Source of the DNA: Fragum whitleyi
Taxonomy: Eukaryota; Mollusca; Bivalvia; Cardiida; Cardiidae
NCBI GenBank assembly: GCA_948146395.1
Contig: OX411548.1
Location: forward strand, 33,240,912 to 33,304,911
Direction of reading: 5' to 3'
Length of the DNA: 64,000 nt
A program made the translations under genes and the position numbers. Numbering within the stretch: the first letter of the stretch is position 1; each line of letters starts with the position of its first letter. This document shows positions 43,628 to 54,197 of this stretch, in pieces. The notes under the pieces were generated by a model. The model ran no database searches. It saw nothing but the letters and a program-made list of their open reading frames with translations, and was not told the DNA's origin.

Positions 43628-45190
43628 AACAAAAGGGCCATAGTGGCCCTAAATCGCTCACCTGAGTTAACAGTCATAGGATCTGACCTCTTAACCTAGT
43701 TTTTAACCACACTTGACCAAATTACGAACATGACAGATTTTTAAAAGACAATTTGAATCTCACTTATTCTCAGGATGATTGGGCAAAAGTTATGGCCTCT
43801 TGAGTGTCTACAAGGATTTTCTAATATTTGACCCTGTGACCTCATTTTAGACCCCACTTGACCCAAGTTCATCAAGAAAGTCATTCTGATCAATTTTCAA
43901 GTTGATTGAGCAAAAAATATAGCTTCTAGAGTGTCTACATAGTTTTTCTAATGTTTGACCCTGTGACCTCAATTTTTACCCTACTTGACCCAAGTTCGAA
44001 CTTGTCCCAGATTTCATCGAACCAATCATTCTGCCCAATTTTCAGGTTGATTAAGAAAAAAATGTGGTTCCTAGAATGCTTACAATGATTTTCTAATATT
44101 TGACCCCGTGACCTCATTTTTGACCCCACTTGAACCAATTTCGAACTTGTCCCAGATTTTATCAAGATAATCATTCTGACCAATTTTCAGGTTGATTGAG
44201 CAAAAAATATGGCTTGATTGAGCAAAAAATATAGCTTCTAGAATGTCTACAATGTTTTTCTAATATTTGACCCTGTGACCTCATTTTTGACCCCACTTTA
44301 CCCAAGTTCATACTTGTCCGAGATTTTATCAAGACTATCATTCTGATCAATTTTCAGGTTGATTGAGCAAAAAATATGGCTTCTAGAATGTCTACAAGGT
44401 TTTTCTAATATTTGACCCTGTGACCTCATTTTTGACCCCACATGACCAAATTTCAAGCATGTCAGAGATCTCATCATCACAATCATACTGACCAATTTTC
44501 AGATTGATTGAGCAGAAAATATGGTTTCTAGAGTGTCTAGAAGGTTTTTCTAATATTTGACCCTGTGACCTCATTTTTGACCCCACTTTACATAATTTCG
44601 AACTTGTCCGAGATTTCATCACATCATTCTGACCAATTTTCAGGTTGACTGAGCAAAAAGTATGGCTTCTAGAGTGTCTATAAGGTTTTTCTAATATTTG
44701 ACCCTGTGACCTCATTTTTGACCCCACATGACCCAATTTCAACCATGTCAGAGATCTCATCATCACAATCATACTGACCAATTTTCAGATTGATTGAGCA
44801 GAAAATATGGTTTCTAGAGTGTCAAGAAGGTTTTACTAATATTTGACCCTGTGACCTCATTTTTGACCCCACTTTACCCAATTTCGAACTTGTCCGAGAT
44901 TTCATCACATCATTCTGACCAATTTTCAGGTTGACTGAGCAAAAAGTATGGCTTCTAGAGTGTCTATAAGGTTTTTCTAATATTTGACCCTGTGACCTCA
45001 TTTTTGACCCCACATGACCCAATTTCGAACTTGTCCGAGATTTCATCATGACAATCATTCTGACCAAATTTGAGGTTGATCTGTCAAAAAATGTGGCCTC
45101 TAGAGTGTCTACATGGTAAATGTTGACGTCGCACGATACAAGACGTACAACGGACATCATGCTTCCACAGCTCAGGTGAGCTAAGAATAA
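43628..45190 (+). mobile_element. HINE/pearl-like element G, about 9-10 tandem units
   Basis: It starts AAAAGGGCCATAGTGGCCCT with ATCGCTCACCTGAG. About nine to ten units of roughly 143 bp follow, marked by TTTGACCCTGTGACCTCATT, GAACTTGTCCGAGATTT and CAATTTTCAGGTTGATTGAG. The microsatellite is reduced to GACGTACAACGGACATC, and the element ends AGCTCAGGTGAGCTAAGAAT. The 5' GCTCACCTGAG and 3' CTCAGGTGAGC are exact inverted copies. Some neighbouring units share variants (44400-44560 resembles 44690-44840), pointing to unequal exchange within the array. Minus-strand ORFs are repeat products. Confidence 0.75.
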
Positions 45191-45565
45191 AAGACATCAA
45201 CCTTATTAAAAATTTTCCATGATAAATTTATATAATATACGAGAAATGTGTCACAGACATGGATGCCCCTGCAAATACTTGGTCTTTTACCCTAGACCCA
45301 TTTGACCTTCATCAGTGACCTTGACCTTGGGTATATCTTGACAAACTCTTTGCATGACATTAGTACTCACCCACAGGAACAACTTACAGTTTTTTTGCTA
45401 TGCATCCTTAAGTGTAGAAATATTGCTTTGGACAACAGTAGGTCACACACATAGATAGGCGTAACTAAGAGACATAGGCAACCACTAAAGAATATGAAAT
45501 ATATAGGGTAGAGACGATATGTGGACCATGATAAAAGATAGCATGATTTGAGCTTTATTTGAATA
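45191..45565. other. No gene recognised
   Basis: AT-rich; contains a GTGACCTTGACCTTGGG motif at about 45313 reminiscent of HINE cores but no terminus. Confidence 0.3.
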
Positions 45566-45620
45566 ATCAAAACATTGAAACTACAGCTTGAATTAGCTGT
45601 AGTTACGATGTTTTGATCCT
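45566..45620. repeat. Fold-back element (copy 2)
   Basis: Arms ATCAAAACATTGAAACTACA.. and the complement ..TGTAGTTACGATGTTTTGAT flank a short spacer (TGAATT). Same family as 18492. Confidence 0.7.
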
Positions 45621-45891
45621 TTATCAACAATATTTTTCATTAGAGGATTTATTTGTATAACCCACTTGCGTAATGGTAGTTATGCCATTGACACTCACAA
45701 GCTAACCCTTTATGCCACTCACCATTTTTGGCTGGGGATAGAAAGTTCCTTGTCCATTTTTTGTAAAGCTTACAGGGGTGTTTAAAATGAGAAATATGGT
45801 AATCAAAAATTTTGTGGGACTGCAATAACCAGACTATAGAGGGGGAATTTTACCATGTTTACCTTGCCTGTCATATTTTCACAGTATTAAA

Positions 45892-46146
45892 TGTGACACG
45901 TCACGCGAAAAGGGACAATCTGGGTGGTGTGTATGGTGTTGACCCTAGTCAGACTGCGCAGCTGACAAGGGTCAAAACTTTTCCACGATACTCAATTTCA
46001 GAATCTAGAATGATCAATCTACCTTCCTGTGTAAGAATTGTTGAAATTTGAACTGTGGTTGACCTGTTCTATAACCAATCTTATTTTAAAATTTTTATTT
46101 CACAGAGTTCCCAGATTGTCCCTTTTTGAGTGACGGGTCACAATTT
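45892..46146. mobile_element. Inverted-repeat element with 35-bp arms
   Basis: The left arm at 45892-45924 begins TGTGACACGTCACGCG and ends GGGACAATCTGGG. The right arm at about 46112-46146 is its complement with few mismatches (CCCAGATTGTCCC..GTCACAATT). Between them is about 185 bp with a GACCCTAGTCAGACTGCGCA motif. The reading frame at 45812-46051 crosses it and is not considered coding. Target duplication not resolved. Confidence 0.55.
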
Positions 46147-48464
46147 TTTAATCCTAATAGGTAAGCTTAGAAAGTAGCAATCTCATGAGCTGAAGGAGGT
46201 AATGAGCCAACATGATGATTCCATATTTACCAAAATGTCAGACGTGATCCAAGCCCTGATCCCCTTTTTGCAGGATAGCTATGTTAAATTCTTTTTGAAA
46301 ACTTATAACTCTGTCTTGGGTGAGGGGTTACACATTTTCTCTACTTGTCCCTAGACAACTTAAACATAGTATTCTACTTGTACAGGATCTACATGAACTT
46401 GTCTGGAAACAAAGAGAATATATGAAATAGAGAAATTATTGTTTTAAAGAAGAAAATGCTGGAGCCCAGCATTTTCTTCATTGAAAACAGTATTTTCTAC
46501 CTTTTCATACAAACATTTGGTTAATAAATGTTTTAACTCTATTCCAAGATTTGCTTTGATTTATTTTTCCATGGACAAGTTGCTGAGAAAAATGTACTTG
46601 TGCGTAGGTAGAAAGACTCATGTCGGACAAGTCGGGCATTGGAATTCCGCACCTCTGACCTCTGTTAAACAGGGATATCTACCATCAGACTACCATAATG
46701 AAGGCTAAAATGCAGTTTGATCATAGTCAACAAACTCAAATTGATCATGTCATTATGTTACATTTCTCATCGTTAAAGAGTTGCATTGATCAACAGTCAA
46801 ATTCTCTCTGTAATGAAACCCTGATTTTCTTTATTTCTTTTAACAGCCGGGTAAAATTATTTATTAAGGGGCGTTTGCCCAGTAAAATCTTAGCGGGATA
46901 GATTTCTTTAGAATCAACAACAGGATAATAGAGCCTTACCAGGGATTTGAGAACTAGGTCCGAAGTCAAGAGATTCTACTTTGTCACTAACTTTTGGGGA
47001 TCCATACTGATGTTGTTTTAGAGTGTCTAAATGGCAATTAGATCATTGCAGACCTTATATTTTTGGCAATGATGTGTTTTAAAATTTGGTGCGCCCTTAG
47101 GCCTTCTTGTTTGATTTTTCTGCACTGTCTGCTCTTTTTTGAAGGCTGAATGGCACTGTCTGAGCAGAACCATGAGAACAATTATGTTATAATAAAGTCT
47201 AAATGTTGTAATCTGCTCAGGAAAGGCTAAATTTTGATATTTGACCTTGAGCAATTACATTGTCATAGCGGTTATCTAAAAATGTATTTCTATAGTCCCA
47301 TCTACTGAGGATCGAGAGAATAATTGTGCCAAGCCTGTTTCATATATAATTTTAAAAGCTTTGCACTGGACAAGTTGAATTTTTACAATTTACCTTAATC
47401 TGTGACCTTGACCTTGGATCTACCTAAAACGACCATTTTTTCAAACTGCACAATTCCCATGGTGGATTGAGACAATTACAGGGTGGTTACAATAACCAGA
47501 TACTTTGTACAAAACAGCTGAACTAGAAATTATTAAATTACAAGCGAAATCAATTGACTGAATTTTTATAGAATTACCCCTCTAAAAACTATTCTTCATT
47601 TTCCTTAATTGTTTCATCATCAAATTTTAATACCATGAATAGCAGTAGTCCGTGTAAGTGACTTGAATAAATGTCACTGCCAAAATTATAACTTTAAATA
47701 ACCATTCACTGCAAAAGCGTTGCACCTTATATCAGCTGATAACAGATTAGTTAACTTGTACACCTGTACCTGTAGTTACCTTTAATACAGGTGAACAATT
47801 TTATTGCCAGTAAGAATAATTATTTTCAATAATTTATTGCAATCGTATACGCTTTGATCCCTGTTTTCTGCGATTGATGTTTTAATATCAGCAGAAATAA
47901 AAACAAAAAGTCAGAATATATTCACCTGTGTTCGTCCTGTGTCACCTATCCTATCGTAACCCAATTACAGGTAAATACCGAAAAGGAAAAACATGTTGGC
48001 TGAAACCTACATGTATTTTGAACAGTGAAGCTTTACACGCCCACAAAGGGTTACGTTTGATATCCTCAATATATCACGACTGTTTTACTTAAATACCTAA
48101 TAGTGGGATAACTAAGACTCTGGGGAACCTGAATCCGCAGATCCAGGGCGGGGGACGGGAGTCCGGACCCGCCGGGCTTTCTTTCAGTGGCCAGTTCACG
48201 GAAATCTAGAAATCAAGGTTTCATTTCGACAAAAGGCGACCAAAAAGTTCATACAGGCAAATAATTTACCCGGCAACCATGGCCAACATTGTGACTTTGA
48301 GGCCGGGGCATACTTCAGTGGAGTTATGAACCTGCCCAGGGCCTGAGCCTGGACAAAACCGTGGTCACAGTATTTGAGCCTGAAGTAGTATTCAAAGTTT
48401 GAGCAACACGATTTAAAACGTCAGTGTATCAAGCATTAATTATCATATCCAACTAAAAAGTAAA

Positions 48465-48465
<1 letters not shown>
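46147..48465. other. No gene recognised; one small hairpin
   Basis: A hairpin GAAGAAAATGCTGG/CCCAGCATTTTCTTC is at about 46449-46479. Short ORFs in this stretch give no recognisable product. A G-rich patch at about 48140-48180 (GGGCGGGGGACGGGAG) stands out in base composition without an evident function. Confidence 0.35.
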
Positions 48466-48808
<343 letters not shown>

Positions 48809-49475
48809 ATTTGATGTTTAATTCATACCGTTGGCAAAGCAAACATGAGAATTATTCATGGTTCCAATGAGAGGGCGAAGAGTCTACAAGCAATACAGGG
48901 GCGAAAGTTAGACCCGTCTTAGCAGTTGAGGAATACATGAGAAGCTAGAACATAAAATGTCTGACGGGGACTAGTTCATACACAAAGCTACGGGGCTAGG
49001 TGATACTGTGTCTGTCAGCGTCTGTCACAGGCTAAGTAAATTTTATGCAAATTGATATAAATTGCAGCCATGAATTGTTGCCCTGGTCATTAAAACCTCG
49101 AAACTACAGCATTTCTGAGTATTAAACTGCATTTATGAGACTTTGGTCATTCATCATCGGAAAGCATCGGACTGACTAAATCTTACTTATAAATACACCA
49201 CTTTTAGGTTATTTTAACGAGCATTTAGGTACATTACAGGTAGATTTTGTGCGGTGAGCCGTGAAATCAACTATTTACTGTTAGATTCTCGTACCATTTG
49301 TTCTAAATAAAAAAAAATAAAAAAAAAAACAAAAAAAAACAGACTTAAATAACGCACTAAGAAAGTTTAAAATTTACCTTTTAAACCAACGCTATTGCTT
49401 GTCTTCAAAAGTAATGTTCACTCAAACGAATAAAAAGTTCTCTTCTTGAGATATATACTTTTAATAATAATATAT
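48809..49475. other. No gene recognised; A-rich tract
   Basis: Contains a poly(A)-like tract at about 49307-49340 and a half copy of the CGAAACTACAG fold-back family near 49098. No ORF is supported. Confidence 0.3.
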
Positions 49476-49477
49476 AA

Positions 49478-49525
49478 ATACACTAGCTTTCAGCGGCACA
49501 GCCGCCTTCATCAGGTGAATCCTAT
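49478..49525 (-). ncRNA. Hammerhead-ribozyme-like core (minus strand)
   Basis: On the minus strand CTGATGA (49508-49514) is followed by a six-pair hairpin GGCGGC-TGT-GCCGCT with one unpaired A, and then GAAA (49488-49491). CUGAUGA, stem II and GAAA form the conserved hammerhead core, and such motifs are known in Penelope-like elements and other animal retroelements. Stem III and the UH cleavage site could not be placed convincingly, so this may be a relic or a look-alike. Confidence 0.35.
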
Positions 49526-50695
49526 GAATTGAACCGTAATGTACGACCTTGACGTCATCAAAATACTACAAAGACCCGGAATAACGTACGAGTGTTAGAC
49601 CCGCCACAAAGACTCAATGCATGCGGGAACTAAGACATTCCTTAAAAAGCGTTTTAAAATACCAAAATAGAACAAAAATAGTGATTAAAAAATAGTGCTG
49701 AAACTCTAATACGAGAAAATAGGTCGGACAAAACTTTTATCGTTATTAGTATGAACAAACGGATGCACATGCATAAAGTCCCTGGGAAGGGGACACACCG
49801 AGCAACTGATGGATCGTCTATCGTGCCGATTAAGGTAGTGGACCCGCAATAGTCTCTCCACGTCTCCGAGGAAACGAACCCCAATAGTGCTAACTAAGGT
49901 TTCCCAATGATTCTCATTAGGAAACCCAAGTCAACACCACAAAAGATCATGAGCTCCGAGACACCGCGCAACCACTACGGGTACATAACCTTGAGATACC
50001 GGACAACAAAAGATTGCAAATATATACTTTCATAATTTCAGTGAAGGGATCAAGTCAAATTCCTATCATTTGATTTTTATTTATACGCGATTTACCTTTG
50101 GTAATGGACTCAGCGCCTACGTCAGTACTTAGTTTTTGAAATTCACATATACAGAGTATAACAATTTGCTGAAAGTTATACCGAACCAACAAGTAAGTTT
50201 ACGAATTAACAGAGGTGCGTTTCTTAGATTAAGATTCTCAAGAATCTCATTAAGATTTTTAAGATGTAGCGTTTTTTAGATTAAGATTTTTAAGCGGCTT
50301 AATAAGAATCTTAAGATATCTTAATGAGGAAACGAAGATGCTTTTGCATTGGCTTAAAACGAGAAGCCTTGACGACGTCGAATGTTTTCACTCAAAATAT
50401 CGAAAATCGTTTTTTACGACGTCTTAAAAATCTTATCTAGCGGGATTTTTCCCCTCCCTCTAAAAACGCACCTCTGAATTGAAAAAAAATGAATATATCG
50501 TAAATTTGAAATAATTTTTGGATTCGTCTCTCACTTAGGTTGATTTTGCACAGGGGCCTAAATAATTTCGAGATTGAGAATTCGTTACTGAACATCCGTA
50601 AATATTATGGAATTATGATGAAAATAGAAATTAAACGCACGTAAAACATTGCTGGAAAAACGAAATGAACAAAAGCTTAGCGTAATGATCACGAT
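49526..50695. other. No gene recognised
   Basis: A non-repetitive, CG-containing stretch at 49560-49990 opens a 76-codon minus-strand ORF (49654-49884) with no recognisable product. Short AAGATTCTCAAGAATCTCAT-type repeats are visible at 50225-50420. If the ribozyme-like core at 49488 belongs to a retroelement, its body was not identified here. Confidence 0.3.
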
Positions 50696-50909
50696 TTAAC
50701 CCTTTCCTGTTTTACAAAATTTTGGACCTGTCCAAATTCAAAGGTTTTGCAGACGAAAATTTAAAGTGGATTTAATTTGAAAAATAACCATTCAGTAGGG
50801 TAGAAAATAGTGTGGAAACAGGAGAAATTGTCAGAAGCAATTTCTTCTTTTTTCACAATGTTTTCTCAATCATAAAATCAAAAGCAGAGATTAAACAGCA
50901 AAGGGTTAA
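50696..50909 (+). mobile_element. TTAA-flanked MITE, family 1 (copy 6)
   Basis: TTAA at 50696-50699 and 50906-50909; ends CCCTTTCCTGTTTTAC and AACAGCAAAGGG. The central hairpin is shortened by a small deletion (AGAAATTGTCAGAAGCAATT). Confidence 0.85.
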
Positions 50910-51784
50910 CAGAACACATGTTTATGCGACAGAAATGATCGACGTGCATGAGAATGGTAATTTATAGTTTGCCACAGACTGTCCTTTATTCGATTCCATG
51001 GTACAATTAACTAATGTTTTGAGGGTGAGCTATGCCAATTATGCATAATGATGTATTAAAAAAACCTTATCTATCTTTGGATATGGTATTATGTTTAACA
51101 AGCGTTTGTATTAAAGTCTCTTGTATTATTACACCGATGGTAATTGCAAAATAAGTCGAATATTTTTTGTAAAATCTATTTCTATGTTTTAAATTTGTTT
51201 TTGAATTAGAAGAGTATAAATTTCTACCTAAAACAGAAAAAAGGTAATCAAAATTCGATAACGGATTTTCATAAAACGACGTTTTGGAAAAATGTACTAA
51301 CTTGCCCTGGCACGATCTCCCCAAATATCACAGCATCCTATCCGAAATAACAGCTTTTCTTTAATCATGCGGCTTTTCAGAGGATTATCGAGAAATAACG
51401 GTAGAATATCATGCTAAACCCAAGGGGCATAACTACCATTATGCACATTACGCAAGTGCGTAACATAAATTAATCCTCTTTCGAAAAATATCGTTTATGA
51501 ATGTTGAACCCATCGAAACTACAGCGTAGTGACGATGTTTTGATTATTTACCAACGCTCAAAGCATAGGAAAAAGTATTTTCATCTTTGGTCACAGTCCA
51601 TATATCGCCTTTATTCTATATATTCTATGTTGGTCACCCCAGTTCTTGGTGCATATAAATTTCAAAAGGAATAATCGGGGATTTTTTTCAGTGTAAGAAC
51701 GATTTATATTTCATTGAGTGAACAACAAAAGCTATATTTTCACGAGTGGCCCCGAAACACTGAAACAAACGATTATCCTCTATC
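50910..51784. other. No gene; decayed fold-back at 51511-51545
   Basis: CATCGAAACTACAGC followed by GTAGTGACGATGTTTTGA is a shortened member of the fold-back family at 18492. An 85-codon minus-strand ORF at 51067-51324 is not recognisable. Confidence 0.4.
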
Positions 51785-51980
51785 TCATTCCTTGTCTCTC
51801 ACCAATGGGTTGATAATCGTAGACCTATGTGAGATAGTAGCTGGAGGCTAGTAAAGGATGTGGGGGTTGTACTGGTGAGAGAAATACCAGGAAACCATTG
51901 TTAGGTGTTCCAGCCGCCGCGATATAACTGAAATAATGTTGAAAGCGGCGTTAAACTCCATTCAATCAATCAATCTATCT
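51785..51980 (+). mobile_element. tRNA-derived SINE (copy 5, body and tail)
   Basis: Body ATGTGAGATAGTAGCTGGAG, TTAGGTGTTCCAGCCGCC; 3' end TTGAAAGCGGCGTTAAACTC followed by CAAT repeats at 51960-51975. This is the best-preserved tail in the window. The tRNA-like head is missing here but lies inverted next to it. Confidence 0.75.
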
Positions 51981-52125
51981 CATTCCACATAGGTTTATGA
52001 TTATCAACCTGTTTGCTGGAGACATATCATGACATCTGAAAAAGACATGTGCCAACGTTGGGGATTGAATCCAGGACCTCGAGGTTGGAAGTCCGCCGCG
52101 CTACCAACTGCTCTCAAAAAGGTAT
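51981..52125 (-). mobile_element. tRNA-derived SINE (copy 6, head and 5' body, minus strand)
   Basis: The plus strand shows the complement of the 5' body (CACATAGGTTTATGATTATC) and a tRNA-like head in which GGGATTGAATCCAGGACCTC is the complement of a box-B region and CGCTACCAACTGCTCTC that of box A. It is arranged tail to body against copy 5, in opposite orientation. Confidence 0.6.
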
Positions 52126-53618
52126 ACTCCTCGGCGACTTACAAGGAATTAGTTTTAGTTTACCGATATGTTCTATTGCGACTGTTCCGTAGAATCACCG
52201 AGGGTTCCCGATTGCAACTGCGCTATTACGGGAGTTCCGAAATGCAGACATCATCTGAAGAAATAGGCGGGAATAATGTTTGTCGTGACGTTAAGCAGAC
52301 ATTCCCCGGGAACTTCGGATATAACAATACACTGAAAGACATTCGTTTTGATTTTAAATGATTTTTACCCCTTCTATTGCACAATGATAGTTCGCTCTTT
52401 CAAATGCCACAGTATGTTTGTTATTGTGTTCAGTGAAGCGCAGTTCCTATAGATTTTCTATATTTTACCACAGCAGTGTTTGAACCAACATGTAGTGAGA
52501 ATCGACATCGTGTGTAAGAAAACAAGCCATTATATTTCCTAGTGAGATAGGTGAGACAAACTAGTTATATAGATATCAAATAATTTAGCCTAATCTGTAA
52601 AATCTTTTTGTTTGACTGTGTAGAAATGGAGCCAGATGAAAAACGTTGTCGACCGGCGATCACTTAGGCCGGGTCCGGCGTGTAGACCTACTATGCTTTA
52701 GTTGCTTCAAACTTTTTTAACAAGTCAGTCTAATACCTCGAGGGATTACAAAAGTACTTACTAGGTAAATGCCTACGTAGGATAATAACCCTAAACTTGA
52801 TAACTGCTTAAAACATCAAATGACCACGAAGACAAAATCTTGTCAAAGGGAAGCAATTCAAAGTCTGATTAAATGAAATCATTTATAATATATTAACCTA
52901 GAAGAGTTAAAAATCTAAATTGCATCGTATTATCCTTGAATTGAATTTCAAAGTATTTTCGATCCAGTTTACAATCCGTAATAATTTATTTTTCAAATTC
53001 CGATTTCAAATAAAGCGGCATTGTTCAAGATCCCCAAGCCCCTTCATTAAAAAAGGCCTCAAAAATAATCGATGCATGAGCCGATACCTATTGTATTAAA
53101 GGGTTGAAAAATAGGTAGAAAAGGGTAGATTTTTATTTTCGTTTAGGTTCCAGCATTTCTTCATTAACATCAATTTCTTTTCAATCAATTTTTTGTCTGT
53201 TCAATTTTTTTTTACAAGTTCACTTGATCGTGGATCAGTAGAAAATTGACCTTGTGCGTGGCATTCCAACAATTTCAAATATGCACAAAGCACTAATTCT
53301 TAGCAGCCTATACAGCCACATATTGCACAAAGTAAATTTATAGAGGGGTTAAATCATTGTCAATCTACAGAGCACAAGGGAAGACTCTGGCCAGACTGTG
53401 CGGATGCACAGACTAGCCGGAATATTAGCTTTGCACTTTAATGAAATTGTTGGAAATGTCGCGCACGGATTCAATAATCTCTTTTCCGGGGACAAGTCTG
53501 AAACATCTACACTTTGACATTGATGCTTACAGATTTCCGTGACCTACTTGACAATAACTCCGGACAATAATCTATGCTTTAAGTTTTTGATCAGTCAAAT
53601 GTTTTTCTTTCTTTCTAG
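52126..53618. other. Upstream region or 5' intron of the HEPN-NACHT gene; nothing else recognised
   Basis: No ORF with recognisable product. It ends in a pyrimidine-rich tract and TTTCTTTCTTTCTAG at 53604-53618, a good splice acceptor just upstream of the start codon, so an untranslated first exon and the promoter probably lie within or beyond this stretch. A GGCCAGACTGTGCGGATGCA inverted segment occurs near 53391. Confidence 0.4.
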
Positions 53619-54197
53619 TGTATAGTACCTTTGACATAGTGGATAACAATGCCTGAGACAAGGAGGACCTTATACAGAAACTGGGTGAAAGGAGGCCTTG
53701 GTCTACTGTACACAAAAGAGGGTATCCAGGATTTTGTTGCAGACGAGATACAGCGATTCCACACCAGTATTTATAGCAATGTCCTCACAGCTAATGGCCT
53801 CCCACCTGGGAGTCAATGTACTGCTTGCACCATCGAAAACACACTTCCATGCCCTACATTTGGAATTTGTTCTGCCCGGAACTGCAGGTTCCATGATAGG
53901 TCAAATCCAGCTAAATCATTTAGGCCTTGTCCAAGTGGTATTTGCGATAAAATAAGAGATGAAATTATGAACGTTCATCGATATGGTAAGCCGTCATTTA
54001 AGAATACAACAACCCAACAATGGTGTACGTCCAGTTGGGAACTAGGCAAGTGTTTCATGGCACCGACGGGATACCATGATAAAAACACCCCCGCCGACAC
54101 AGACATTTCTGGCTTGATCAGTGTTATACTCAACCACCTAGACTTTCAGATCAAAGTTTATGAAAATTTGACAGCGCCTGGAAATATATTTGAAAAG
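53619..54197 (+). CDS. HEPN-NACHT gene, exon with start codon (HEPN part 1)
   Basis: The exon follows the acceptor TTTCTAG at 53618, has 30 untranslated bases, and the ATG is at 53649. It encodes 183 residues and ends AAAAG before the donor GTATAT at 54198, phase 0. The sequence begins with RNWVKGGLGLLYTKEGIQDF, typical of the DZIP3-like HEPN families of molluscs. A Cys-rich insert (CTAC, CPTFGIC, CRFH, CPSGICDKI) is dense enough in Cys and His to bind zinc, which is inference. WELGKCFMAP and the following acidic segment lead to helix 3 of the fold. Confidence 0.8.

Noticed and set aside
43935..45160. Minus-strand ORFs with repeated MVSMIVMMRSLT-like segments
   Set aside because: Products of the 143-bp tandem unit of element G.
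1..45190. Tandem arrays considered as CRISPR arrays
   Set aside because: Whole units repeat without unique spacers, and the context is eukaryotic.
52029..52361. 110-codon plus-strand ORF
   Set aside because: Its first third is the complement of a SINE tRNA-like head; the remainder is unrecognisable.
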